Shown here in pieces: positions 32,914-45,260 of a stretch of 64,000 nt of DNA; the first letter of the stretch is position 1; each line of letters starts with the position of its first letter. Under the pieces are notes generated by a model. The model saw only the letters and a list, made by a program, of their open reading frames with translations, made no database searches and was not told the DNA's origin. The DNA comes from Boesenbergia rotunda (taxonomy: Eukaryota; Streptophyta; Magnoliopsida; Zingiberales; Zingiberaceae): contig JAGFNQ010001130.1 in NCBI GenBank assembly GCA_024364735.1, positions 51,574-115,573 on the forward strand, given 5' to 3'. Position numbers and translations under genes: made by a program.

Positions 32914-33562
32914 GGAGTATCCTGACTGCTAGTCTCATGTCACATTCGAGCATGTATTCCTTATTTTCTTTACGTGCTTATTTAGAGTTTGGATTTGTGA
33001 ATTTGGCATTGTAATAATTTATCTTGCCTTGCTCATTAGACTTGTCATTATATTTTGTTTGGTTTTGTGGTTATTGTGTCAAGCTGAGCTGACTCACAGT
33101 CATTTATAGTTTATGTCTTTTGTTGTGATGTCTTTGTTTTACATCAGCCGTGTAGGTTGTATAAACTGTGTGGTTGTTGATCCATCCATGTGTTATGTAT
33201 AAACTATGTGGTTGTTGATCCAACCGTGTGGGTTGTATTATAAACTGCATGGTTTATGTTTTGCTTCCATTTCCATCTGTGTGGCTATTGATATGTATCG
33301 TGTAGCCATGTGGCTATTTATTTTACTGTGATGTCTATGTTATACATTAACTATGTCATCTGTATAAACTATGTGGTTGCTGATCCAAATGTGTGGGTTG
33401 TAAAATAAAATGTGCGATTGTGTTTTTCTTTCATTTCAAATTCTATGGGCTATTGATATGTATCATGTAACCATGTGACTATGGTATCCTGGATCCATAT
33501 GTTGTATGTATAGGGGAGATGTTGTCCATTTTACAGACAAGGATCGTCCCTGGGATGTGACA
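32914..33562 (+). repeat. Degenerate repeats, possibly the end of a gypsy LTR
   Basis: Between 33140 and 33500, phrases such as GTATAAACTGTGTGGTTG and TGGCTATTGATATGTATC recur with a spacing near 90 bases. GGGATGTGACA at 33552-33562 could be an LTR end. No target duplication with the LTR starting at 31590 was found. Confidence 0.35.
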
Positions 33563-34560
33563 TTTCATGTCATTTCCTCTATAAATAAGTAGTCGTCCTG
33601 CATATTAATCTTCTCCATCAAGAAACCCCCAGCTGCTAAATTCAATGATGTCTTGGCTACCGTAGAGATCCGCACATAAAATTGATGAATTATAAACTAC
33701 TCCTCTAAGCCATGGTGAGTGGTCACTGTCGAGCCAAGACACGAGCTCCAAGCAATTGGAATGCTTCTATTTGACAAGAAGAGTGTTAGGTCAAAATTCG
33801 ACTAGTCTCTATAAAGGGAGACTCGATACACTTATTTTTTTAATAAAATTCAATCCCTTTATTCTCTCTTCTAAAGTGCTCGAATTTATGTTTTGTTAAT
33901 GCTCTGCCCTTCTGCTCAAAGTTCAACAATTACCTAGAGCTTGTAACTCTTCTTACTATTTACTTATCATATCTTATATTAGACATTTTTTCTTAATTGT
34001 CAAATTTCTTTTTTATATATTTCTCAAACTCTAGTGGCTATTTAGAAAATAGTTATTTATTACGAATCATAATTTTTATTTAACAATAATATTGCATTCT
34101 AATCTTTCTATCTATTCTATTTGATATTACATGCTAATCTTGGTATGTGCTCTATTAGAGCTTATTTGCAAATCTTGAGATTACTTAATTGGTTATGATT
34201 AATACAGTTAGTCTTACTTTAAAGTATTTATCTGAGTTCCAGCATACTTGTAATTTGTTTGTTGGTTACAATTGGTAACTATAAACTTTTAAAATTATTA
34301 TATGTTATTCAACCTCTCCCCATCAGGATATATATATATATATGGTTCTACATAATGTAGTTTCTTGTATTCTTAAATTTACTAGTAAAAATTCCTAAAA
34401 TTTTTTGAAAGATAAATATTTAAAATTTTAATATTTCAATTAATTATATTAGTTTTTAATATGCTTAATATTTAATATTTTAAATTTTATTGTATATTAT
34501 CTCATATCAATTGAATATGACTCATATACATACCTCAATTATATATGTTTAAAAATAAAT
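33563..34560. other. AT-rich stretch, no gene seen
   Basis: It contains an (AT)n run at about 34329-34341 and many T/A-rich blocks. No coding motif or element end was identified. Confidence 0.4.
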
Positions 34561-34574
34561 TATTAAAAAAATAA

Positions 34575-34902
34575 TTAGTTGTTTATATCAGGGGGATTCA
34601 AGCAAAGCCAACATTTCGTGTTACGATTTCCAATTAACTGATTCTTTGGGAAAAATATGTCTTGTCCTTTCTCTGCAATTTTTGCAAGCTGAATTACTGC
34701 ATAATAATAAACATAAACAAGTAATCTATTATTTATGTATACAATGAATGTGTATGGAAAATAATAATAACTTACATAGTAATTCAAAAAAATCTATTTC
34801 TGTAGGAGATGGCACAGGTGCAAGCTCTCTTGATATTATTGGTATAATAAAAATGGATAATATGAGGAGGATAACAAAGCTAATTTTCTTTGTGTCCATC
34901 AT
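34575..34902 (-). CDS. Putative small secreted peptide, two exons
   Basis: Exon 1 is 34902-34776, exon 2 is 34696-34575, with a 79-base intron (donor GTAAGT, acceptor TTATTATGCAG). The predicted product is 82 residues. It starts MMDTKK, then has a hydrophobic segment ISFVILLILSIFIIPIIS that looks like a signal peptide with cleavage near residue 24. A mostly polar chain follows, ending in KCWLCLNPPDINN with two cysteines. The exon frames join cleanly (L codon split 1/2). A TATA-like ATAAATAG lies about 85 bases upstream on the same strand. I do not recognise the family. It sits in about 1.5 kb of non-element DNA between a retrotransposon mosaic and MULE copy 2, and is the best candidate for a host gene here. 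It may be a chance ORF pair. Confidence 0.45.
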
Positions 34903-34984
34903 GTCTTAAATTTTAAGATGGATGTGAAACACAAAGTTGATTAACTTCTGATGTGTATTGAGTAATAATTAGTCAATTGGGGCT

Positions 34985-34992
34985 ACTATTTA
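34985..34992 (-). promoter_or_regulatory. TATA-like box for the small secreted-peptide gene
   Basis: The minus strand reads ATAAATAG, about 85 bases before the predicted start codon. CAATACACATC about 25-30 bases further on could hold a transcription start. Confidence 0.35.
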
Positions 34993-35639
34993 TGTGGATA
35001 GAAACATAGGTTACATTTATGTGATATGGATAACTTAAACTTTTATATTTTAAAAATAGTAAGTTATATAAACTATCTAAATAAACGGCAATTTACCAAA
35101 GGGCGTACGTAACAATACGTAATTACCAAAGGGCGTCCCATGGTTTCTATTTTACCAAAGAACGTAGCCCTTTAAGTGAACTTCCTATTATACCCTTGGC
35201 GCCACAATACACCTTTTCCATTACCATTTTCGAGACATCCGAACCACTTTTGCAGTAAAATAAGAATATGTGGTTCGGATGGCAAGTTAGTGGAAATATT
35301 CTCAGCCTATATATATAATACTAACTTGCAAAAGTCGAATCGTCACGAGGGTACGTATATATTTTGACTTTGCACAACTCAATTGATCAAGGCAGTTGAG
35401 GAAGATAGGTGTTGAAGGAGAAAAAGCAAGCAACAGATTGGTAACAAATACAAATAGTAATGTACGTATGATTGTCATCTTTGATATTGTATCAGACCTG
35501 GATTTATACTTAACAACTCTTGCTAGAATTTGTATGTTTGGAGGAGTCTAAGGGTGATATGATTACATAATAAGGCTCTGTGAAATTTGTTAAAATGAAG
35601 ATAAAAAAATGCTTGAATTCGACCTAGGGATGATATATT

Positions 35640-36095
35640 ACCATATCAGGCCCTAGAAGGGCCAAAAATTAAAGGAGTTAAATCCTTAGGAGTGCATGAT
35701 ATCATTAGATTTCAGGCCCTAGGAGTGAATCAAATTTGTTGTTTTCAGGCATTGGTAGGGGCTGAAAAAAATGAATTCAGGTCCACCTAGGGCTTGAAAA
35801 AAAAAGGAATTCAGGTCCTCCCAAGGCCTGAAATGAAAAGATTTCAGGTCCTTACAGGTGCTAAAATCATTGGATTTGAGGGCCTGGGAGGGCCTGAATC
35901 AATATAATTCAGGCCCTGTGATTTCAGGCCCTGGGAGCCACAAGGGGGTGGGCCTGAAATAAAAACATTTCAGGCCCAATGGAGGGCCTGAAATAAAAAA
36001 TTGGCAGGGCCAGGGTGGGCCTGAAATCACTTCAATTCAGGCCCAGTTTGGGCCTGAATACCTCCATTTCAGGCCGTGGGTGGGCCTCAAGTGGG
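35640..36095. repeat. Palindrome array inside putative intron 1, MULE copy 2
   Basis: About a dozen TTTCAGGCCC / GGGCCTGAAA units, the later ones cleaner (for example CAGGCCCAGTTTGGGCCTG). It lies between donor TTG-GTAACA (35441) and acceptor TTTTTCAG (36197). Confidence 0.88.
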
Positions 36096-36197
36096 AAAAT
36101 TTCCGGGTTTTTCAGCAAGGTTAGAGGTTTGGGCCTTCCTAGGTCCTTGATTATGTTTTTCAAAGTTTGCTAAATGTAATTTTAATTTATTTTTCAG

Positions 36198-38297
36198 GGA
36201 TGATAATGATGTTGACGAAATTATCTCCGAAATATGGAATACTCTTGATGATAATGCTGTCACGGGGAATGAATCAGAAATTACAAGGAATTTAGCAATT
36301 GATCTAAATGAAGAAGCAACTAATATAGAAGGTGAGGGTTTGAATTCTTCTTCAAGAGTTGTTGAATTCTTTGAGGCAACTTGGAGTGGGGAGGAAAGAA
36401 TTGAAATCCGGAATGCAAATGAATTAGAACCCATTACAAGTGTACTAGAATTCCAAGCCGATGATATGCAGATTGAGGAATATGATTTCCCCCCAGATGA
36501 GTACAGTGACTTAGAGGAGGAGTTTCCATTAGCTGAAGATCCTTATATTTTAAATTCTCGATTGCTTACTGGGCCAATTGGAGAGTTAGAGGTAAGAGAT
36601 GGACATGAATTTTTTGTGGGGCAGATATTCCCATCTAGAGAAGAATTCAAGAATGCACTTGTCAAATATGCCATGATTAAGCATATGAGATATATCCTAG
36701 TTGACACCCGAAAAAATAGAGTTAAAGCAGTGTGCTTCAACCAACCATGTACATAGAGAGTAGTAGCAAGGGGGGAAGTAGAGTTCACTGTTACAAAATA
36801 TATAAAGGAACACCAATGTGGAACTGTTAGGGAAAGTGCTGATCATCATGCATGCTCTTCATCATTTGTTGCTTCTTTTGTTGAAGAGCAATTTCTTCAT
36901 AATGAACAATACAAACCAAGTATAATTATATCAGATATTAAAGCTAGATTTGGAGTGACCATATCATACAGAAAAGCATACATAGCTAGGGAGAAAGCAT
37001 TGAAAAAGGTTGTTGGAGATTATGATGAGGCTTACAGAGATCTTCCACAATATCTGCGTGAGTTAAGAGCTAGAGATCCTGAAACGTATGTGGCACTATG
37101 CACGAATGGTGACAATCAGTTCCAGCGGTGTTTTTGGGGTTTTGGTGCTTGCCGAAGGGTTTTCAGGTCTTATTTGCGTAGACTTATCGGAATTGATGCC
37201 ACACACCTAAGAGGAAAGTTTCCGGGAGTAATGTTGATTGCAACGACGATTGATGGTAATGACAATGTTCTTCCAGTTGCCTTCGCAATAGCTGAAGTTG
37301 AATTTGGGTCTGCATGGGAGTGGTTTTTGGAGCATACAAAGAGGTTCTTTGGTGTCGATGATCACTCAATCACCATAGTATCAGATAGACAGCGGGGCAT
37401 TATATCAGCAGTTAGAAAAGTCTACCCAAACGCGCATCATGCCTTTTGTTGCCACCACATGTGTTGTAATATGGTAACTGATACTGGAAGTAGAGCTGCT
37501 GTAGGTTTGTTTTGGGCAGCAGCACGAGCCAACACAACACTCCAATATGATATGATAATGCAGACAATGCTTGAAAAACATCCAGTTGCCCATAAGTGGC
37601 TTCACAACATTGACCCTAAAAGGTGGGCAAATGCACACTTTACAGAGAGAAGGTACATAATGCTTACCACGAATTGTGTGGAGAGCTTAAATGCTTTGTT
37701 CAAGTCTACACGTGAGCTTCCCATAAACAGGTTAATTGATAATACAAGAAGAAAAGTTGCTCAATGGTTCTATAACCGTAGAGAGCAAGTCTCCAAATGG
37801 CAGCTTGCTTTGATACCTTATGCTACAAAAGAAATGGATTCAAGGAGAGAGAAAGCAAGAGCTTATAAGGTTCACCCTTACTCTCAATCAGAAATGGAAG
37901 TAGAAACATGGGGCACTTCATACATTGTTGATTTGGAAAAAAGTTTTGTCATTGTGGGGAGTTTCAAATTTCAGGACTTCCTTGCTCACATGCTATTGCC
38001 GTAATCATTCACAGGAACATGGATACACTTCCTTATTGTGAGTATTTTTTTTATTCTGAAACTTGGAAGTGGGTTTACATGGATCGTATTTTCCCTTGTA
38101 GAAGCAAACAGTTTTGGCCTACTGGAGTAAACGACATTACAGTTCTCTGTCCCCATAGCCTTGTGCAGCCTGGTAGACGAAAGAAGGCACGGATAGAGTC
38201 CAGACACAATGGCACGGTCAAAATAAAATGCAGCCGGTGCAAACAACTTGGTCATAATAAAAGGACATGTAGAATGCCGCCAGCCCCAAGGTCTTGA
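36198..38297 (+). pseudogene. MULE transposase, copy 2, broken
   Basis: Same domain order as copy 3 (55143-57244). Breaks: TGG to TAG at 36754-36756 just after the first zinc-binding cysteines, and a six-A run at about 37937-37942 where seven would keep frame into the SWIM motif. The DDE residues are present (GIDATHL, VSDRQRGI, NCVESLN), as is the CCHC knuckle near 38228-38270. The first coding bases after the acceptor are open here, whereas copy 3 has a stop at 55180. Confidence 0.88.
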
Positions 38298-38998
38298 GTT
38301 AATTGGTATATGTAGTCACCCAATATTCTGAGTGAAGTGTATATTTTGTATGGAGGATAACTGAATGTAAAGATTTTGTATATTTTACAGCTATAGTATT
38401 GTCAAAAAACTAGTTGTTGTTAATGTTGTGACTTGAAGAAGTATTTCAATATTATGATACATTTCTTCTTGTGTAAAGTGATGTAAGCGGAATTGAGCAG
38501 TTGTGAAGTTTTCGGATTTTGAAACCCACCAAAATGTAATTTCTGGTCTTGAAGTCCTGAAGTCCTATGGTTTGTGAATATATGTCATTTGAGACCCTTT
38601 GTGTGTTTGTTTGCTTTGTTGAATCATTGTTTTGTGGCAACTGATACTGTATTAACACGTAATTGATAATCATTATGACTATGTTTGGAGACCAAAAATA
38701 CCATCTCCTAGCTATCTAAACTTTAACTACTGGTAATGAGCTTTGAGAATTCAAAATATCATAGGTCCATGAAACAAACCTCCTGCAGTGCCAAATTCTA
38801 AAAAAATGAGGTAATGATGTGGATAATGATGTGGATGGAATTAAATTGTGGTATGCAATGTCTATGTAGGTACTCTTTATTTTGTTTAATATTAAAAATA
38901 ATCTCATAACATGTATATTTATATAAAATATTTAATCATTCTAATATTGAATTATTTGAAATCTGAAATGAGATTATTTGAATTCTGAACATTATTGT
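38298..38998 (+). other. Transposase 3' flank of MULE copy 2
   Basis: Non-coding and nearly identical to 57245-57944. It contains TGTATATTTTACAGC and TTGAAGTCCTGAAG. Small open frames on the minus strand are shared between copies only because the DNA is. Confidence 0.75.
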
Positions 38999-39225
38999 GT
39001 CAGGCCCAACCTGGGCCTGAAATCGAATTATTTCAGGCCCAGAGTGGGCCTGAAATGAGATGATTTCAGGCCCACTCTGGGCCTGAAATAATATCATTTC
39101 AGGCCCAGCGTGGGCCTGAATGAGATTATTTCAGGCCCAGCGTGGGCCTGAAATAATCTCATTCAGGCACAAGCTGGGCCTGAAATAATTCTATTTCAGG
39201 CCCAGCGTGGGCCTGAAATGATATT
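38999..39225. repeat. Palindrome array downstream of transposase, MULE copy 2
   Basis: Seven units. The second and third have centres GAG and CTC, so together with the spacer they form one larger inverted repeat of about 52 bases. The unit order matches copy 3, which has two more units beyond the point where the copia LTR cuts this array. Confidence 0.95.
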
Positions 39226-39228
39226 ATT

Positions 39229-41530
39229 GTTAGTGATATGAGAGAAGTGTCCTAAGGCAATCACCTTATGATGTAAACATTTATATTAATAAATGATAAT
39301 TCACTATTTGAGTATACATGTTTTATGTATTTGATTGGGATCTTAGACTCATCTACAGAATGTCCGCAATACAACTCACAGCATAAGAGAATTTGTGATG
39401 GGATCACAACTAGTGATTATCTCTAATGTGCAATTGTGAAGTATTGAAATTATCCCTAGTCGATGAATTGATAAAAACGGACACTATCAATTCTGTTGAG
39501 ACTAGCATGGGTTATTCTCTAATCAGCTGATTTTCACTAGCTGGTGACATTGGGATGTCCGGAGATAAACATGAATGCTAGTTAAGGGAACTAGTTCATT
39601 GGAGTGACTGGCTGTAAGACTTCATATGGGAATCTACATGTAGATATGTCAATGAAGTTCTTACTGCAGCTTAAGTGCGATGTTCCTTTGACTTGCGGTG
39701 TTCAAGTCATCTTGGTCATGGAGACTTACACTTTAACATCTTAAGTAAGCATCTCCAAGGAGGTGTGGACCCAGGATGATTGGGTATAAGCCGAAGTGCC
39801 CGAAGATGTTTGAACAGCCTACAAAGGATTCACCACTCCTTGCGAGGAGATGTATACCCAGGCCTATCGTCGGATTGTTACTCAGAAATCTCTGGCCAGA
39901 GTATATCATGTTTAGAGTGTGAGTCTCTAAAATACATGAGAGTAATTAGAAATCCAATGGACGAGAAAGACACTACTTGGGCTAGGTGTGACGTAGTCAG
40001 CCTAGTGGGGACTGACACTATAGACCGTGTCCTGAACCAAGTGGGTATAAGGTGGTGAAGGGAATGGGGCACGACTCATTAGAGCTGCTGAAGGGTTTCA
40101 GAATAATTTCTTCTGAGGTCAAACCGTTGATCTTTCGATTAATTGGGGGTCATGATGTACTACTAGGTGCCACTCATGATCGTTCTATAAATTGTTGATT
40201 ATAGACGGCCAACATAAATCGAAAGCCTATTTAGTCACACGCAATACGAGTAATCCGAGGGATTTAAAACGAGTTGAAAATTGGATTTTCCGATCAAGAG
40301 AAATAAGTCGAATCTGAGTTATTCAGAGGCGCAATGGAAGCTAAAAATGGCTAAGTCTTTTGAAGGCTTTTTGGGCGAATTAAATGAGTTTAATTCGCGG
40401 CGGTTCGGGTTGGTTTGGCCGGCCAAAGAGGGTGTCAAAACCCCTTTGGTGGCCGGCCACAATAAGAGGAGAAAACCAATTAATTTTGGTTTAATTAATA
40501 AAATAAATCTAGTGCGATTTATTTTATAAATTATGAATAAATAAATTTGTATAAAGAAATTTATATAAATAAATTTTATAGAAATTTATTCTTTTATGGA
40601 AGATTAAAATAATCCATGAATTGGTTTATTTTAATTTTATAAAATCAATTATGAATTGATTTTTCCATAATAAGAAAGTTTATAAATTTCTTATAAAAAT
40701 TTATTCCATAATTTAAAGAGAAGAAGAATTAGTTTTATTATAAATTAGTTTATAATAAAGACTCGGTTTAAACGGAATAATTAATAAGAAAATTTATAAG
40801 ATAAATTTCTTATAACTAATTCCGTTAATTCCGTTAATTCAGTTTAGAGGGAGACTTAGCAAAGGAGTTGCTACTATATAAAGGAACTAAAGGCTAGCCC
40901 TTATTCCCAATCAATTAATCAAGAGATTAATTATTCTCTCCCTCTCTCTCTCTTAATCTCCTCTCTCTTTTCTTCTTCCCTCTCTTGCCTAGGGCCGGCG
41001 CCCACCCTAGAGGATTAGGGCCGGCGCACAAAGGACTCCTTGGAGGAGGCCGTGAGCTTCAAGAAGAAGAAGGAGAACCCGAATACGAAGAAGAAGAAGC
41101 GGATTGATAGCGACTCCTCTCTTCTCGAAATTCGATTCCGTTACTTCGTTGGCTAGTTTCCTATCTTTCCTCTCTTGTTCATCTTGTTGTGCCTTCCGAG
41201 AATCTAGTAGTTCTCGTCGGCACAAAACTCGTGACTTTGCGAAGTCATCCCGAAGAGAACTCGGCGTGGACGCGAATAGAGGCGAAGCTTCCAAGGGACG
41301 CTACGGTTGGATCTCGTCCCTTTTCTTCGAGTTACGAGAGGTATAATGTAAATTAGTTTACTTTTCCGCAAAGTTTTATTTTATGATTATGTCAACACAC
41401 TATAAGGTTGCATGCTAGATACGAAGTTAAAATAATTTAGGAAATTATTTTATGCAAATTCTTCCGCTGCACGTAAAAATTTAAAATTTTACGAACTCGT
41501 ATCCTTGTCGACATGCACCCGGTCCCAACA
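39229..41530 (+). repeat. 5' LTR of the copia element
   Basis: TG...CA ends, TATA-like ACTATATAAAGG at 40871, and GGGCCGGCGC twice near 40993-41030. Its internal AT-rich part (40530-40840) has many AAATTTAT repeats. Confidence 0.92.
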
Positions 41531-41531
41531 G

Positions 41532-41544
41532 TGGTATCAGAGCC
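41532..41544 (+). promoter_or_regulatory. Primer-binding site, initiator tRNA-Met type
   Basis: TGGTATCAGAGCC lies one base after the LTR end. Confidence 0.92.
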
Positions 41545-43230
41545 GGTTAGTGTTCGACATAATCATAAAATTGTTTTACGGAAAACTTTGTCATGATCTC
41601 AATTTTGGAAAATTTTTCAATTATGGAAACTTTCCAATTATAATAAATTTTAGATTTAGGAATTTCAAAGTTTGGAAATCCTCATGAAATTTCGCAAACG
41701 TTTGAAATATCCTAGTTTCTAAAATTTTATGATAATTGTGAAAACTTCCCATCTTTGGAAACTTTCCAATTTTGGAAAATTTTCTATTTTAGAAATTTTC
41801 TAATTTTGGAAATATGTAAGTTTTCTTTGTACAAAAAACTTACAATTATTCTGAAAAACTATTTTGAAATCTCGTGATTTTGGGCACTTTCTTTCGAGAA
41901 AGTCTAGACAAATTTATGGAACGTTAATTGACAATTAAATTCAAATTGGGATTTAAATTATTAACAAAATTCTTTACTTTGGGGAGTGCCTCGGGGAGCC
42001 ACCCAAATTAAAGTTAGTTGTTGTAATTTCCCAATTTTAAATGAAATTGTCATGTTTAATTTGGTTGCGCTTCCGAAGCGGACCAAATTGGATTTGCGAC
42101 AAATTACTTTTCTTTGGGTATCTGAGCCTCGGGGAGCCACCCTTAGAAAACGATTTGTTGTAATTAATTAAATCCATAAATAAAATATGATTTAAGAGGT
42201 GATGCTCTTACATATTGTTGTCTCCAAAATTAATTAGGAAAATGGTTTCCTATAGAGTTTTCTTAAATGAGATTTTCATGAAAATAATATGTGGTTGAAT
42301 TAAGGGAATTGTCTCTTAATTTAATAAGATTTGATTTAGAGAAATCAAAGTCTTAAACATATTATTTCCGAAATTGATTATGACAATTTAGGAAATTATT
42401 TTCCAAAACAATTCCTTTAATAAAGTATGAAATTAGAATTAGAAATCCGGTTCCTAATTCAATTAATGAGACTTGATAACTTAAGTCACATACATACTTT
42501 ATTAAGGAAATCGTTAGTCATGACATATGTCATGAATGTGCTTAGAAAAGATGAGACCCAAAACCCCTTACAAAATATTAAGGCCAACACCTTCCATTAA
42601 TATGGTTAGAATCGGAGTTTTGTTTCTCGTTTGGGTTGATGGACACATCCATGCCCGACTTGAACCTCAACATGTTCAAACCATGGAATTAGTTTATGAA
42701 TAATGTAGTTGGAGTCAGAGGTCAATCCTTAGTTTTGGTTGTTGGACACATCCAAGCCTGACTAAACGGTTGAATGAGCTCCAACCATATTAAAACTATT
42801 TCTTGATTAATGGGTCAGCCTTAAGCTTGGAGCATCGATTTGTTGTGCCACAGCCAAGGTCGATGTAAAGAGAGGTGCAGTTGGGTGCTATGTATAATGT
42901 CGCATACTTGTTAATGAGTTAACAACCCAATGATTTATGCAAACATTCAATTAGTTGATAGCATAAAGTGATAGTTACATATATATGATATGTAATCGGT
43001 ATAATTACCTACCTTCACAGCTAAGAATAACTTGATGGCCACAGTCATGGTGGTTCTTATCTGTGGTTGGATATCAACCTATTTGGAGATGTTCCTATGA
43101 TCTCCCGAATTGATAAAAAGGGTTATTCAATTTGAAAAATAAATAGGATTTTATTTATGTATGTTGATACATTCTTTAATCATTCTTCTCACATAAGCTC
43201 AATTTGTATTTCTAGGATAATCACTCGATC
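41545..43230 (+). other. Leader region of the copia element
   Basis: About 1.7 kb without a gene between the PBS and gag. It is AT-rich, with several TTTTGGAAATTTTC-type repeats and two GCCTCGGGGAGCCACCC phrases (41988 and 42127). Confidence 0.7.
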
Positions 43231-43962
43231 ATGTCTTCCCTAAACTTGCGTTCCATTTTGGACACCAATAAACTGACTGGGCCAAACTTCATGGACTGGC
43301 TTCGAAACCTGAGGATAGTCCTCAAGGCAGAAAAGCTTGCTTATGTCCTTGAAGATCAACTTCCCAACCGTCCTCCTGAAAATGCAACTCCAGATCAGTT
43401 TCCTGAGTTGCTCAACCTGCTGAAGACTGTAGAGCCTTCTGTGAAGCAGGATCTAAAGACGGTACTGTTAGTTGGTTCCTCGAAGAAAGGTTCTAAGAGG
43501 AAGGCCAAAGAACAGAATAAGGGAAAGAAGAAAAAGGCCAAAAAGACTGAAAATACCCTAAAAGACACTTGCCATCACTGTGGCAAGGAGGGTCACTGGC
43601 GAAGAAACTGCAAGGTTTATCTTGAGTCCTTGAAGAAGAAGACATCCGATGCCCCATCCTCTTCAGGTATCTTCGTTATTGAATGTCACTCTATTTCCTC
43701 AGATACCTGGGTACTTGATACTAGGTGTAGCTCACATATATGTAATGACATACAGGGGCTAAGGAATAGAAGAAGGCTCGTCAAGGGAGAAGCGAATTTG
43801 CGGGTTGGAAATGGAGCAAGGATTGCTGCTATTGCCATCGGAACATATTTGCTAAAGCTCCCAACTGGACGTATCTTAGAATTGGATAATTGTTATTTTG
43901 TTCCTTCGTTAATAAAGAACATTGTATCTATTTCATGTTTGAATGAAAAGGTTATCATTTAA
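43231..43962 (+). pseudogene. Copia gag-protease, shortened
   Basis: Starts MSSLNLRSILDTNKLTGPNF, a copia Gag N-terminus. The central Gag region is mostly missing: only about 50 residues separate the N-terminal motif from the basic linker where about 150 would be usual. The CCHC knuckle CHHCGKEGHWRRNC lies at residues ~113-126. The protease motif reads DTRCSSHIC where the family has DTGCSSHIC, so the active-site glycine is replaced. The frame then stops at 43962. Confidence 0.88.
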
Positions 43963-45251
43963 CTTTTAGTAACAATTGTTGTTACATAACTTTAAATGTC
44001 GTTCTTTATGGGAATGGAACTTTATGCAATGGAATCTACACGTTAGATTTATCCAGTGACTTTTCAATATCGAAGTTAGCAACAAACGTGCTCGAATAGA
44101 TAATCGAATAGACTCTTACACTGGCATTGCCGTCTTGGCCATGTAAGTAAGAAACGCATGACCGAATTACACCGATGTGGAATTCTGGAATCATTTGAAC
44201 CCGGTTCATTTGATACATGCGAATCATGCTTAAAGGCAAGATGGTCAAATTACCCTTTTCTGGAAAAGGTAATCTAGTGGGAGAATTGCTTGGTCTAATA
44301 CATATTGATATATGTGGACCAATGTCAACTCTTGCACAAGGAGGCTATAGCTACTTCATCACCTTTATCGATGATCACTCACGATTCGGGTATGTGTTCT
44401 TGATGAAACACAAATCTGAAGCTTTTGAGAAATTCAAAGAGTTCAGAAATGAAGTAGAGAAACAGCTTGGCAAAAGTATTAAGATACTTCGATCCGATCG
44501 GGGTGGTGAATACTTGAGTCAAGAGTTTCAAGATTATCTTAGGGACAATGGGATATTGTCCCAATGGACTCCGCCGTATACACCACAGCATAATGGTGTA
44601 TCTGAGAGGCGCAACCGAACCTTGATGGACATGGTTAGGTCGATGATGAATCAAGCAACTCTTCCAAAATCCTTTTGGGGCTATGCACTTAAGACAGCTG
44701 TTTACTTGCTAAACAGAGTCCCGACCAAGGTAGTCTCTACTACTCCATATGAGACATGGAATAGTAAGAAACTTCACTTAACTCACCTTAAGATATGTGG
44801 TTGTCCTGCTTATGTGAAGCAGACTATATCAGACAAATTGGATGCTAAGTCTGATAAATGTCTATTTATTGGATACCCTAAGGAAACGAAGGGTTACCAA
44901 TTCTATCATCCCTTGGAACAAAAGGTGTTTGTTTCAAGGCATGCTGTATTTCTGGAAAGAGAATTTCTTTTACAAGAAAACAGTGGGAGTGGCATTGAAC
45001 TTGATGAAGTTCAAGAAACTCCAATAGACATTACAGAGACACCTAGTCTAGACTCACAACCAATAACTCATAATGATGAGCTATCAGTTGAACCTAAAAC
45101 AACACCACCTCTTCGTAGGTCTGATAGGACACGCAATATTCCAGAGAGATACGGATTTCTCATAAGTGAATCGAACGACGTGTTACTCATAAACGATGAC
45201 GAACCTATCAGTTATGAAGATGTTCTGAAAAATTCAGAAAGGGACAAATGA
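43963..45251 (+). pseudogene. Copia integrase
   Basis: The HHCC region near 44130-44230 is split by a frameshift (CRLGHVSKK in one frame, GKMVKLPFSGKG in another). The catalytic core from 44217 has the three acidic residues in IDICGP, SDRGGEY and GVSERRNRT. A C-terminal GKGFY-type tail with SDRTRNIPERY leads to a stop (TGA, 45249-45251) that separates it from reverse transcriptase. Confidence 0.9.
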
Positions 45252-45260
45252 CTTGAAGCC

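Larger units (their letters stand above)
35087..39228 (+). mobile_element. MULE copy 2 (right side lost)
   Basis: The left end is GGCAATTTACCAAAGGGCG, with further ACCAAAGGGCG-like repeats. Then follow a TATA-like run at about 35307, a putative exon 1 with donor at 35441, the intron palindrome array, the transposase, a 3' flank, and a second array that stops at 39228 where a copia LTR starts. The convergent peptidase gene of copy 3 is missing, because what follows the copia element at 49080 is not MULE. Confidence 0.85.

Noticed and set aside
36891..36920. Programmed -1 ribosomal frameshifting as the default explanation for MULE frame breaks
   Set aside because: The 8-A copies would need +1 and the 6-A copy -1, so no single programmed shift fits all copies. 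Consensus error or slippage is left open as a finding instead.
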